20,332 nucleotides of DNA from Rhodospirillaceae bacterium (GTDB lineage: Bacteria > Pseudomonadota > Alphaproteobacteria > UBA8366 > GCA-2717185), in contig JAPPPC010000750.1 in NCBI GenBank assembly GCA_028817685.1, positions 1-20,332 of the forward strand. Reading direction: 5' to 3'. Positions 1-10,700 of the stretch are shown piece after piece (position 1 is the first letter of the stretch; the number at the start of each line of letters is the position of its first letter). A program made the translations under genes and the position numbers. Below the pieces are notes generated by a model, which had not been told where the DNA came from, ran no database searches, and saw only the letters and a list, made by a program, of their open reading frames with translations.

Positions 1-247
1 GGCCGATCCAGTCGTACCCGGTGAACGGGACCTGGTAGAGCCGCAACTTTGGCACCGCCGGCCAGTCGCCCTTGATGAAGCCGCCGACGAAGGCGTCCGC
101 GTTGGAAACCAGGTCGGCAAAATCCTCGAACGGTTCGCCTTCGACCCAGGTCGTGACACACCAGTCGGTGGTGAGGTGTTGTTTTAGGTAGTCGGCGCGC
201 GGCGCAGCCATTTGGCCGCCCAGCAGTAACGTCAAAGGGTCCGGCAT
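1..247 (-). CDS. D-2-hydroxyacid dehydrogenase, N-terminal part (runs off left edge)
   Basis: Only the first 82 codons are in the window; the reading frame is still open at base 1. The protein begins MPDPLTLLLGGQMAAPRADY and ends in the window with RLYQVPFTGYDWIG. The hydrophobic first strand, the 'NADAFVGG' segment and the 'L.LYQVPFTGYD' segment match the N-terminal substrate-binding lobe of NAD-dependent D-isomer-specific 2-hydroxyacid dehydrogenases, where the last motif precedes the first crossing into the nucleotide-binding domain. The Rossmann motif and the catalytic Arg/Glu/His are outside the window, so substrate and activity cannot be judged. It lies 94 bases downstream of the MFS transporter on the same strand and could be co-transcribed with it. 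The start is the ATG at 247; its ribosome binding site is weak. Confidence 0.72.
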   Translation of the reverse strand, partial: MPDPLTLLLGGQMAAPRADYLKQHLTTDWCVTTWVEGEPFEDFADLVSNADAFVGGFIKGDWPAVPKLRLYQVPFTGYDWIG

Positions 248-341
248 AAGTCGCTTTCGATCTCGTGAGAAACGGCTGGAAGTTTACGGCGCGGCGCGCG
301 GCAATCAACCGTGCACTTCGGCAGTAATGCCTGTAGGGGCC

Positions 342-1541
342 CTAGTCGCGGCGGTCTTCCGGAATGGTGACGGCGATGGCGACCGCGATGACGACCGTCG
401 CCGCCAGCGCGTAGAACACGTATTCGATCCCCCAGGCATCGGCGAGCATGCCGCCCAGCACCGGAACCGCCATGGAGAAGGCGGACTGCGTGCCGAACAG
501 CAGGCTCACCATCGACCCGCCCAATTGCGGCGAAGCCTTCTCCAACGCCCAGCTTTGAATTACCGGCCGCACCGCAAAGGTTGCCACCCCGGCCAGCCCG
601 ACGAGAAAGACAAACAGCGGCAGCGACTCGGTCAACGGCATCAGCGCGATGACCACGAAGGAAATCGCGAAACCGATAAACAGGACCGGCCGCCGGCCGA
701 TCCGGTCCGACAATCCGCCCGCGAAGGGGGTGGCCACGGCGCCGCTCATCTGCAGCACGGTGATCGATGCCGCGATCCAAAAGGGGTTCGAGGCGTAGGC
801 CGCGGCGACGTAGAGCGGCAGGAAGGTGCGCAACCCGCTCTGTCCGGTGCCGCGGAAACCGGCCATCACGCACACTTTCCAGATTTCCAGGTCGCCAACC
901 AATTGACGCAGCCCGACCCAATAATCGCGCATGCCGCTGGTAGAGGCGGTCTTTGGCATGGTGGGATTGGCTCTGGCGAAGAAGAACAGCAAAATGGCGG
1001 CGGCGATCGGCACCAGGGCGCAGAATATCGCCGTATTGTGCCAACCGACCGCGACGATCAAAACGCCGGCAACCATCGGCGCCACCGCGTCCCCCAGGCT
1101 GGCGCCGATCGTATGAAAGGACAGCGCGAGCCCGCGCCGGTTGGCGTAGGATTCCGACAGGAAAGCGATGGCTGCCGGATGCCACAGCGTGTTGGTGATC
1201 GAGATGATCGCGACGAAGGTCGCCAGCGCCCAGTAGCCCTGCGCGAAGCCGAGCCCCGCCAGCCCCAGCCCGCAGAAGGTCAGCGAGAACAGCTTGCAGG
1301 CGGTGCGCCGGCCGGTCACGTCGACGATGATACCGCTGGGAATGTTGGCGACGAAGGCCGCCAGCTGCACGATCGTCACCAGGAACCCGGTCTGGGTGTA
1401 GTCGAGTCCGAGCTCATCCTTGATGAAGGGCAGCAGGACGAACAGGATCGTCACGCACCAGTGCAGCGAGGCGTGCGATCCGGCGATGACGAACAGCGGA
1501 CCACGCGCGACGGCGGGATTGTCGCGTTCGACGGCGCTCAA
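342..1541 (-). CDS. MFS transporter, 12 transmembrane segments
   Basis: A hydrophobic protein of about 400 residues with the layout of a major facilitator superfamily carrier in the inner membrane. The family's cytoplasmic-loop motif is visible twice: 'DVTGRRT' after TM2 and 'GLSDRIGRRP' in the equivalent loop of the second half. A central cytoplasmic linker (around 'KTASTSGMRDYW') separates the two six-helix bundles. The overall pattern resembles Fsr-like drug or metabolite exporters, but the substrate cannot be read from sequence. The start is uncertain. The open frame extends to a TTG at 1613, but the extra N-terminus is unlike a membrane protein leader. A TTG at 1541 puts the first helix about 15 residues in and leaves a promoter-sized gap to the divergent gene at 1634; I prefer it. 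The stop is TAG at 342. Confidence 0.85.
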   Translation of the reverse strand: MSAVERDNPAVARGPLFVIAGSHASLHWCVTILFVLLPFIKDELGLDYTQTGFLVTIVQLAAFVANIPSGIIVDVTGRRTACKLFSLTFCGLGLAGLGFAQGYWALATFVAIISITNTLWHPAAIAFLSESYANRRGLALSFHTIGASLGDAVAPMVAGVLIVAVGWHNTAIFCALVPIAAAILLFFFARANPTMPKTASTSGMRDYWVGLRQLVGDLEIWKVCVMAGFRGTGQSGLRTFLPLYVAAAYASNPFWIAASITVLQMSGAVATPFAGGLSDRIGRRPVLFIGFAISFVVIALMPLTESLPLFVFLVGLAGVATFAVRPVIQSWALEKASPQLGGSMVSLLFGTQSAFSMAVPVLGGMLADAWGIEYVFYALAATVVIAVAIAVTIPEDRRD

Positions 1542-1633
1542 CGTGTTGACCCGATGGAAGAATGCGGTACAGACATGCCGGCCGGGTGTACTGTTTCGGC
1601 TGCCGGATTGCAAACCAGCTTTGAGAGGAACGC

Positions 1634-2011
1634 ATGCACGAAGTCAACATTCCCGAAGTGCTCGCCGAGGTGACCGAGGTTTTCGAACGCTACGAGACGG
1701 CGCTGCAGGCGAACGACGCCGACACGCTCGACGAATTATTCTGGAACAGCCCCCATACGGTCCGCTACGCCTTCACGCGGGAACATTACTACGGGCATGC
1801 GGCGATCTCCGCCTTCCGGCAAAGCCGGCCGTCGGTCGGCACGGCGCGGGCCGTGGGCAAGACGGTCATCACCACCTTCGGCCGCGATTACGCGACGACC
1901 TGCCGCGAGTTCGAGCGCGACGGGCATCACGGTCGGCAGAGCCAGTCCCTGGTCCGGATGCCGGAGGGCTGGCGCATCGTCGCCGCCCATGTCAGCTACA
2001 TGGACGATTGA
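1634..2011 (+). CDS. AtzH/HpxZ-like (DUF3225) small protein
   Basis: A 125-residue cytosolic protein with the NTF2/SnoaL-like pattern of the AtzH/HpxZ group: an amphipathic N-terminal helix (VLAEVTEVFERYETALQAND), then 'LDELFW' and 'TVRYAFTREHYYGHAAISAFR', then antiparallel strands ending in 'WRIVAAHVSYMDD'. Family members are known beside amidases in oxalurate (HpxZ) and cyanuric acid or biuret-type (AtzH) catabolism, where they are reported as accessory proteins. No amidase, allophanate hydrolase or GatC-like gene is in this window, so its role here is open. The start ATG follows a good ribosome binding site (GAGAGG, bases 1622-1627). It diverges from the MFS gene, and its last 16 bases overlap the end of the convergent HerA-type gene. 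Confidence 0.8.
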   Translation: MHEVNIPEVLAEVTEVFERYETALQANDADTLDELFWNSPHTVRYAFTREHYYGHAAISAFRQSRPSVGTARAVGKTVITTFGRDYATTCREFERDGHHGRQSQSLVRMPEGWRIVAAHVSYMDD

Positions 2012-3582
2012 TTGATCGGTTCGCGGGTCTGGTGCCGCCAGCGGGTCACGGTTTCGGCGACGAACCCGTCTTCGACGATATCCTTGCGCCAGGCCTTGGC
2101 GAAGGACACGGCACCGCTGCGCGGCTGCTGATTCGGTTCCAGATCGTCGAAGCGGATTCGCATCGGCACGGTCACGCCTTCGCCGACCACGATCGCTTCC
2201 TGCATGCGGAGCGCCGGGAGGGCGTTCAAGAGTCCGAGGCCGCTTTCCGGGATGGCGGCGCGCACGAATTCCTGGTCGGGGCCGTTGCTCATGCGCAGGA
2301 CGAACAGCGTGTTGCATTGCGACAGGATACCGATCGACAACTCCGAGGGCCGCTGGCTGACCAGGCACAGGGAGACGCCGTATTTTCGGCCTTCCTTGGC
2401 GATCCGGGACAGGACCGCCTTGGTCGGTCCGAAGCCCGCATCGTCGGCGCCGATATAGCGATGCGCCTCCTCGCAGACGAGCAGGACGGGCAGGGACGGC
2501 CGGTTGGTGTTCCACAGCGCGAAATCGAACACGGCGCGGCATAGCATGGAGACCACCACATCGACGATTACCGACGGCACGCCGGACAGGTCGATGATCG
2601 TCATCGGCTTGCCGTTGACGGGCACGCGCATGATGCGCGACAGGATCTCGTCCATATTGTCGCGGACATCGAGGCCGGAGAACATGAAGGCGAAACGGGC
2701 ATCGTCCTTCAGCGTCTCGATGCGCGACTGCAGCCGCAGATAGGGGATGGTGTTGTCCGGCCTGTCGAGCTTGGCCATCTGGCCGTCGATGCACCGGACC
2801 AAGGTTCCCAGATGATAGGGCACCGGCGTGTCGACGGTGATGTGTTCGACGCTGCCGGATTTCTGGGCATAGATGCGCTTGGCTTCGAGGATCGCGGATT
2901 TCAGGATCGCCATCTCGCTGTCCCGGTAGGGACCCTCGCGGCTGACCAGCACCTCGACCGCTTCCTCGTAGTTCAGCAGCCAATAGGGCAGGCGCAAATT
3001 GGTCAGATCGATCAGCTCCGCCTTGTCGCCGAAGCTCTGCGCATATTCGTTGTGCGGATCGAGAAAGATGACATGGCCGTTCTGATGGTCCTGCAGGATC
3101 GCATGCAGGATGAGCGCCGCCGCGCAGGACTTGCCGGACCCCGTGGTGCCCAGGATCGCGAAATGGTGGCTCAGCAGCTTGTCGGTCATCACGAAGGCGG
3201 GCAGGGACCGGTCCTGATGGACCGTGCCGAACCGCACCGTGTCCTCTTCCGGCCGCGCATATACCTTGGCCAGGTCGCCGGCGATCGCGACATAGATCGG
3301 CGCGCCCAGAGTCGGATAGATCGAAACCCCCCGTTCGAAGCGACTGTCCTGCACCGTTTCACCCAATAGCTCGATATCGAACAGGCGGCGTTCGCGGCCG
3401 TCCGGGCCGGTGTCGGTGCGCAGATTGTTGATCAGCCCGAAGACTTCCGCACCGGCGGCCGGCACGCGGACCAGGCCACCGAATTGCACGGAGGAGCTGG
3501 CGCGTTCTTCGTCGATGACGCCGGACACCAGCGCCCCGGAGACGACGGCCACATGGCCGATGCGGATCCCCATCTCGTCCAT
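1996..3582 (-). CDS. HerA-type ATPase (DUF87 / HerA-FtsK superfamily)
   Basis: A 528-residue P-loop ATPase. Residues 1 to about 115 form the small beta-rich domain typical of HerA proteins (HAS barrel, starting MDEMGIRIGHVAVVSGALVSG). The ATPase core follows: Walker A GTTGSGKS at about 145-152, 'DPHNEY' at about 175-180, Walker B 'VLLVCEEAHRY' at about 366-376, 'AKEGRKYG' at about 395-402 and the sensor-like 'SQRPSEL' at about 409-415. HerA proteins form hexameric rings that translocate DNA and usually pair with the NurA nuclease or, in bacterial defence systems, with SIR2 or other effectors. No such partner is encoded within the window. The frame extends upstream to a TTG at 3645, but the ATG at 3582 has a strong ribosome binding site (GGGAGAGG), so I chose it. 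Family call is firm; the cellular job is inferred only broadly as DNA processing. Confidence 0.88.
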   Translation of the reverse strand: MDEMGIRIGHVAVVSGALVSGVIDEERASSSVQFGGLVRVPAAGAEVFGLINNLRTDTGPDGRERRLFDIELLGETVQDSRFERGVSIYPTLGAPIYVAIAGDLAKVYARPEEDTVRFGTVHQDRSLPAFVMTDKLLSHHFAILGTTGSGKSCAAALILHAILQDHQNGHVIFLDPHNEYAQSFGDKAELIDLTNLRLPYWLLNYEEAVEVLVSREGPYRDSEMAILKSAILEAKRIYAQKSGSVEHITVDTPVPYHLGTLVRCIDGQMAKLDRPDNTIPYLRLQSRIETLKDDARFAFMFSGLDVRDNMDEILSRIMRVPVNGKPMTIIDLSGVPSVIVDVVVSMLCRAVFDFALWNTNRPSLPVLLVCEEAHRYIGADDAGFGPTKAVLSRIAKEGRKYGVSLCLVSQRPSELSIGILSQCNTLFVLRMSNGPDQEFVRAAIPESGLGLLNALPALRMQEAIVVGEGVTVPMRIRFDDLEPNQQPRSGAVSFAKAWRKDIVEDGFVAETVTRWRHQTREPINQSSM

Positions 3583-3611
3583 TTGTGCCTCTCCCTTACT
3601 TCTCGATTCCG

Positions 3612-3719
3612 GATCAAGTTTCATGATTTGATCAACTTTCTTCAAAAAATGGACGAACTACGTGAATATTTAGGGAGAAAACCACAAATTCCTTTTCAAA
3701 TCGTTAACGGAATTTAACC
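3612..3719. promoter_or_regulatory. AT-rich leader of the HerA-type gene with repeated motifs
   Basis: The region upstream of the HerA-type gene is strikingly AT-rich compared with its surroundings. On the plus strand it holds TTAAC-GGAAT-TTAAC at 3704-3718, which resembles the TTAA-spacer-TTAA layout of CtrA sites but with a 6-base spacer, where I recall 7 as canonical. It also has two GATCAA copies at 3612-3617 and 3630-3635, the first also forming an inverted pair with TTGAT at 3628-3632. It probably contains the minus-strand promoter of the ATPase gene, but I cannot fix convincing -35 and -10 boxes. Confidence 0.3.
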
Positions 3720-3721
3720 TT

Positions 3722-3770
3722 CGGACACGAAAAAACCCCGCGGCCTGAACGGTCCGCGGGGTCTTGTCCG
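3722..3770 (-). terminator. Rho-independent terminator of acs
   Basis: CCCCGCGG (3736-3743) pairs with CCGCGGGG (3754-3761) around a short loop, and an outer CGGACA/TGTCCG pair (3722-3727 with 3765-3770) flanks it. Read on the minus strand, the stem is followed directly by a run of T residues (complement of 3731-3735). It lies about 26 bases past the acs stop, so it ends the acs transcript and insulates the HerA-type gene. Confidence 0.88.
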
Positions 3771-3795
3771 TGTTCGGGCCGGTGCGGCCCTGGGG

Positions 3796-5736
<1,941 letters not shown>

Positions 5737-5858
5737 GGTTCGAGCGCCCTCCCTGACCTGTTCTTTCGCGGCGATCATAATGCCGCGCCAACCACTCTTC
5801 TATGCTTCATAATGTCATATATCAAACGTCAGACAAGCATCGGAAGGGGGCGAAAACC
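5737..5858. promoter_or_regulatory. Divergent promoter region between acs and the creatininase-family gene
   Basis: This 122-base gap must carry promoters for both flanking genes. Its centre (about 5795-5830) is AT-rich, with ATAATGTCATATATCAAAC. A minus-strand TTGATA (complement of 5819-5824) could be a -35 box for acs, but a matching -10 box is poor. No clear operator palindrome is visible. Confidence 0.4.
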
Positions 5859-6632
5859 ATGCAGTTGCAGCTAACCACCTGGCCCGAGGTCGAGACCTAT
5901 CTGGAGTCCTCGCGCGGCATCATCGTGCCGATCGGTTCGACCGAACAGCACGGACCGACCGGCCTGATCGGCACCGACGCGCTGACCGCCGAGTTCATCG
6001 GCCGGCGTCTGGGCGAGGCGATGGGCGTGCTGGTCGCGCCGACCATCTCGGTCGGCATGGCGCAGCACCATATGGACTTCACCGGTTCGATCACCTTCCG
6101 TCCGTCCACTCTGATCATGGTCGTGCGCGATATCGTCGTCTCGCTGGCGCGGCACGGCTTCGATCATTTCTTCTTCGTCAACGGCCATGGCGGCAACATC
6201 GCGCCGGTCAGCGCGGCCTTCAGCGAAATTCACGCGGAACTGGCGGAGGCCGCGGCGATGCGCGGTCCCGGCGCGAACAAGATGCCGGCGGAGGTGTTCT
6301 GCCAGCTCGCCAACTGGTTCGACCAGCCGACGGTTTCGAAGATGCGCGACGAGATGTATGGCGACAAGGAGGGTGCGCACGCCACGCCGTCTGAAGTGTC
6401 GGTTACCTGGTACGCCTATCCCGAACAACAGCGTGACGCCCCGCTTGGCGACATCGCGCCGATCGAACGAGCCTTCCAAGGCGCAACGGATTACCGCCGC
6501 CTCTATCCCGACGGACGGATGGGGGCGGACCCGTCGCTCTCGACGCCGGAGGACGGCGAGAAGCTGGTCGCGGCGGCGGTCGAGGATTTGCGCAAGACCT
6601 ATCAGCGCTTTCTGCAAGCAGGCCCGACCTGA
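5859..6632 (+). CDS. Creatininase-family amidohydrolase
   Basis: A 257-residue protein of the creatininase / creatinine amidohydrolase family, which uses two divalent metals to open cyclic amides or cleave related amides. Candidate metal ligands are in family order: E29 and H31 in 'PIGSTEQHGP', D40 in 'GTDA', H110 in 'VNGHGGN', and the acidic/His cluster 'EGAHATPSE' at about 171-179. It has 'NGHGGN' rather than the 'NGHYEN' I recall for true creatininase, so the substrate is probably another one; family members act in riboflavin-type and mycofactocin pathways. I chose the ATG at 5859, preceded by a very strong ribosome binding site (GGAAGGGGG, 5842-5850), over the in-frame ATG at 5802. The next gene starts 6 bases after the stop, so the two are almost certainly co-transcribed. 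Confidence 0.9.
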   Translation: MQLQLTTWPEVETYLESSRGIIVPIGSTEQHGPTGLIGTDALTAEFIGRRLGEAMGVLVAPTISVGMAQHHMDFTGSITFRPSTLIMVVRDIVVSLARHGFDHFFFVNGHGGNIAPVSAAFSEIHAELAEAAAMRGPGANKMPAEVFCQLANWFDQPTVSKMRDEMYGDKEGAHATPSEVSVTWYAYPEQQRDAPLGDIAPIERAFQGATDYRRLYPDGRMGADPSLSTPEDGEKLVAAAVEDLRKTYQRFLQAGPT

Positions 6633-6638
6633 CGGCGG

Positions 6639-7199
6639 ATGCTGACGCCCCGCGAATTCTACTATCTGCGGCACGGCGAAACCGACTGGAACCGGGAACG
6701 GCGGCAGCAGGGCCGGACGGATATCCCGTTGAACGAAACCGGCCGGACGCAGGCATCTGCGGCGAAGCCGCTGTTGGCCGGTCTCGGTATCGCAACGATC
6801 TGTTCCAGCCCGTTGCGGCGGGCCCGGGAAACCGCGGAGATCGTCAACCGATCGCTCAATGCAGAGCTTGTGATCGCCGACGGCCTGATCGAGTGCAATT
6901 GGGGCGCCGGTGAAGGACAGGTCAATGACGGGTGGTACGAGGCCTGGCGTAACGGCGGGCCGCTGCAGGGTGCCGAAACCCACGCCGATTTCGTCGCCCG
7001 GTCACTCGCGGCGATCAACGCCGCGCTTACCCATCCCGGCCCCGTCTTGATCGTCGGGCATGGCGGCGTCTATCGCGCCGTCAAGATCCACGCGCGGCTG
7101 GATATGGATTTCCACCTGCCCAACGCGGTGCCGGTGCGTCACACGCCGCCGACCGACGCGTATCCTTGGTGGACAGCGCAGGAAATCGAATCAGTTTAA
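6639..7199 (+). CDS. Histidine phosphatase family protein (phosphoglycerate mutase-like)
   Basis: A 186-residue protein with the catalytic RHGET motif at residues 11-15 (nucleophile H12), the arginine-bearing 'SSPLRRARETA' at about 56-66, an acid/base candidate E85 in 'LIECNWG' and the second catalytic histidine H141 in 'LIVGHGGVYR'. This is the full active-site set of the branch-1 histidine phosphatases, which take phosphate from small molecules (for example alpha-ribazole phosphate or sugar phosphates) or act as mutases. The sequence does not point to one substrate. It starts 6 bases after the creatininase-family gene and is 35 bases before the DM13 gene. Linkage to the hydrolase suggests they share a pathway, but that is inference. 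Confidence 0.92.
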   Translation: MLTPREFYYLRHGETDWNRERRQQGRTDIPLNETGRTQASAAKPLLAGLGIATICSSPLRRARETAEIVNRSLNAELVIADGLIECNWGAGEGQVNDGWYEAWRNGGPLQGAETHADFVARSLAAINAALTHPGPVLIVGHGGVYRAVKIHARLDMDFHLPNAVPVRHTPPTDAYPWWTAQEIESV

Positions 7200-7234
7200 A
7201 GTAGGATCGTTAATCGGCTGTACCGGGGAGATAG

Positions 7235-7720
7235 ATGATGTGGCGCGGGATCGCGATATTTCTGGTCGGGGGCATTTTCGGGACGGGCTTCGGCGTCGCG
7301 CTGGGCTTCTTCTTGTTTCCCTATATTTTCCCGCCGCCGGAAGCGGCGGAAACACTCGCCGCCAGCGAGCAAACCCGGGTCGTCGCAAAAGGAACCTTCA
7401 TCCATGCCGACCCGTCAGACCCGATTCATTATGGCAGCGGCAAGGTCACGGTCTATGAGAATACGGTCTTTCTGGAGAAGGATTTCGAGGTCGGACCGGG
7501 GCCGAAATACCACGTCTATCTGGTACCCAAGGCGATGGTGCGCGAATCCGCGCATGTGGCGCAGACCATGTTCGTCGATCTCGGTCGGCTGCGCGCCTTC
7601 AAGGGCAGTCAGAAATACACCATCCCGGCGGGCATCGATCTGACCAAGTTCGACAGCGTCGTCATCTGGTGCGAACAGTTCAAGGTGCTGATTTCCCCGG
7701 CGGACCTGAAGCGAAGCTGA
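7235..7720 (+). CDS. DM13-domain protein with N-terminal membrane anchor
   Basis: A 161-residue protein with an N-terminal hydrophobic, glycine-rich segment (residues about 5-31), probably a membrane anchor or uncleaved signal, followed by a periplasmic domain. From 'KGTFIHADPSDPIHYGSGKV' to the end it matches the DM13 pattern: 'VTVYENTVFLEKDFEVGPGP', 'YHVYLVP', 'FKGSQKYTIP' and 'FDSVVIWCEQFKVLIS'. The cysteine (C146) in 'VIWCEQF' is the conserved DM13 cysteine, a proposed redox site in that family. Start ATG 7235 follows GGGGAGA; a second ATG lies directly after it. It ends 4 bases before the convergent RND permease gene, with no room for a terminator. Confidence 0.85.
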   Translation: MMWRGIAIFLVGGIFGTGFGVALGFFLFPYIFPPPEAAETLAASEQTRVVAKGTFIHADPSDPIHYGSGKVTVYENTVFLEKDFEVGPGPKYHVYLVPKAMVRESAHVAQTMFVDLGRLRAFKGSQKYTIPAGIDLTKFDSVVIWCEQFKVLISPADLKRS

Positions 7721-7724
7721 TCGC

Positions 7725-10700
7725 CTATTCCGCCGGCGCTTCCGCCATGTCGCGCAGCTCGCGGTCGAGGCGGACCCCGGCGTGGGCGCGCGGCTTGGAA
7801 AGCGGCGCCAGCAGGCTGTAGATCACCGGGATCAGGATCAGCGTGAAGATCGTGGCGATCCCTAAGCCGCCGAAGACGACCCAGCCGATCGCTTGGCGGG
7901 CCTCTGCGCCGGCGCCGCTGGCCAACACCAGGGGCAGGGCGCCCAGCACGGTCGACAGCATGGTCATGATCACCGGCCGCAGCCGCACCATCGCGGCTTC
8001 GCGGATCGCTTCGGCGACGGACTGGCCGCGGTCGCGCAGCTGGTCGGCGAACTCCACGACCAGGATGCCGTTCTTGGCCATGAGGCCGACTAGCATGACG
8101 AGGCCGATCTGGCTGTAAATGTTGAGGGTTGTGCCGGTCAGGTGCAGCGCGAACACCGCGGCGGCGAGTCCGAAGGGGACGGTCAGCACGATCACGAGCG
8201 CGCTCAGCACGCTTTCGAACTGTGCTGCCAGGACCAGCAGCACGACCAGCACGGCAATCGCGAAGGTGATGGCGACCTCGTGCGAGGTGTCGTCCAGGGT
8301 CGCGGCTTCGTTGATGAAGCGCAGCCCGATGCCCGGCGGCAAGACTTCGTTCGCCAGCGTTTCGACGGCAGCCATCGCCTCGCGCAGGGAGACGCCCGGC
8401 GCCAGGTCGGAATCGATCTCGATCGCGCGTTTCTGGCCGGTCCGGTCGAGCTCCGCCGCGATGCCGGCTTCCTCCATCGTCACGAAGGCCGACAGCGGCA
8501 GCAACTCCCCGTTGCCGGCGCGGACGAACAGATTGTGCAGATCGCGCGGATCGTCGATCGCGCCGCTCGCCGATTCGATTTGGATCGGAATCGACCGGTC
8601 GTTGACGTTCAGCTCGGTCACCTCGAGTCGCTCGACCATCGCCCGCAAGGTGGCGGAGATCGCTTCGACCGAGACATCCAGATCCTCCGCCTTGCGCCGG
8701 TCGACTCGAACGGTGAGCTGCGGCTGGGTCTGCTGATACTCGATCTCCGGATCGTCGAGCTGCGGCGCCCGCTCGTGGATCGCCGCCAGGAACAGGTCGG
8801 CCGCCGCGGCGATATCGGCGTAGTTGGGGCCGGTAAGCGCGAATTCCAGCTTGCCCCCGGCGCGGCGCAGATTGAGGCTGTTCGGCGTGCGCACGCGCGC
8901 CGTCGCACCCGGGATCGCCTTCAACGGACCGCGCAGTGTCTTGGCGATATCGAGCTGGTTGCGCCGCGCGCCCCACTCTGTGAGCGGCGCGATGATGTAA
9001 TTGCGGTTCAGGTCCCAGCGCCCGACGATGGAAAAAATGTTCTCGATCTCGCCGCGGTCGCGCAGCGGCTCCAGCAGCGCTTCGGCGCGGACCGCCTGCC
9101 GGTCCATATAGTCGAGCCCGACCCCATCGGGTCCCTGCATCATGATGATGATCGCGCCGCGATCCTCGCGCGGCAGCAGCTCCTCATCGATGCTGCGATA
9201 GATGTCGACGGCTGTCAGGGCGACCAGCGCCATACCGCCCAGCACCAGCAGGCGCGCCGACAAGGTGAATTCGAGAATCCGACGGTAGACAGCGCTGAGT
9301 TTCGCACCGACCCAGGCAAGCGGTGCCGGTAGTTTCGTCTCCCCTTCCGGCAGGCGCGACGCCAGCATTGGACAGAGCGACAGGGCGACGAAGGACGAGA
9401 TGGCGACCGCGATCGCCAGCACGAAGCCGAACTCGGTGAACAGGCGTCCCGCCATGCTGGGTAGGAAGGCGATCGGCAGGAAGACTGAGATCAGAGTCGC
9501 CGTCGTCGCCAGCACGGCGAAGAAGACTTGCCGCGTGCCAACGACCGCGGCGGCGAGGGGCCGCAGCCCGAGTCCGCGCTGTCGCTGCACGTTTTCCGTG
9601 ACGACGATGGCGTCGTCGACGATCAAGCCGGTCGCCAGAACGATGGCGAGCAGGGTCAGGATGTTGATCGAGAAGCCGAGCATGTAGATCGCCGCGACCG
9701 TCCCGACCAGGGCGACCGGGATCGTGACCGCCGGCAGCAGCGTGGGCCGCAGCGCGCCCATGAAGACGAAAATCACCGCGACGACGACGCCGACGGCGAT
9801 GGCCAGGGTCGTGATGACCTCGCGCACGGAGCTGCGGATGAAACGGGCATCGTCCGAAATCTTGACGATCTCGGCATCCTTCAGGCGGCGGTTCAACCGG
9901 CTGATCACCTTGTCGACCGCGTCGGAGATCTCGATCGTGTTCGATTTGGCGCGCCGGATGATCCCGAGCCCGACAACTTTGCGGCCGTTCAGCAGGCTGT
10001 TGTTGAGCGGGTCGGCCGGGCCATAGAAGGCATGCGCCACGTCGCCCAATCGCGTATCGCCGCGCAGCGCCAGCGCTTCGACCTCGCCCGGCTGCCAGAC
10101 CGAGGCATCGGCACGCACCAGCAGCATATGGTCGTCCGATTTGAAACTGCCGGCCGGGATGTCGAGGCTCGCGCCGCGGACGACACGCGCCACATCGTCG
10201 ACGGTCAGGCTATACCGCGCCAGCTTCATCGGGTCGACGACGATGCGCAGAACTTCATCCTGACGGCCGAACAGAACGACCGCGGCGACACCGGGAATGC
10301 CGGAAAGTTCGCTCGACACGTCTTCTTCCGCCAACCGGCTCAGTGCTTCCTTCGGCATGCGGTCGCTGACCAGGGCCAGGCGGATGATCGGCCGCGAATC
10401 GACATCCGCCTTGGTGACGGTCACATCCTCCACGCCTTCGGGCAGTCGCCGTTCGATCGCGGCGACCGCTTCCCGGACATCGTTCGCAGCGACATCCAGA
10501 TCGATATTCGTCGCGAACTCGGCCCGCACCCGCATATTGTGCTCTTCGCTGGCCGCGTTGATTGTTTTGACCCCATTGACGCGGGCGACCGCGCCTTCGA
10601 TGACGCTGGTCACCTCGGCATCCATGGTTTCCGGCGAGGCGCCGTCGAAGAAGGCCCGGACCATAACGATGGGCCGGTCGACGTCCGGCAGCTCGCGGAC

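Noticed and set aside
327..1673. 448-codon plus-strand frame opposite the MFS transporter
   Set aside because: It is a shadow of the hydrophobic transporter codons; the transporter frame has membrane helices and MFS motifs.
3649..3717. A 22-codon plus-strand frame (MDELREYLGRKP...) in the AT-rich leader of the HerA-type gene
   Set aside because: It has no ribosome binding site, lies antisense to the leader, and is short enough to occur by chance.
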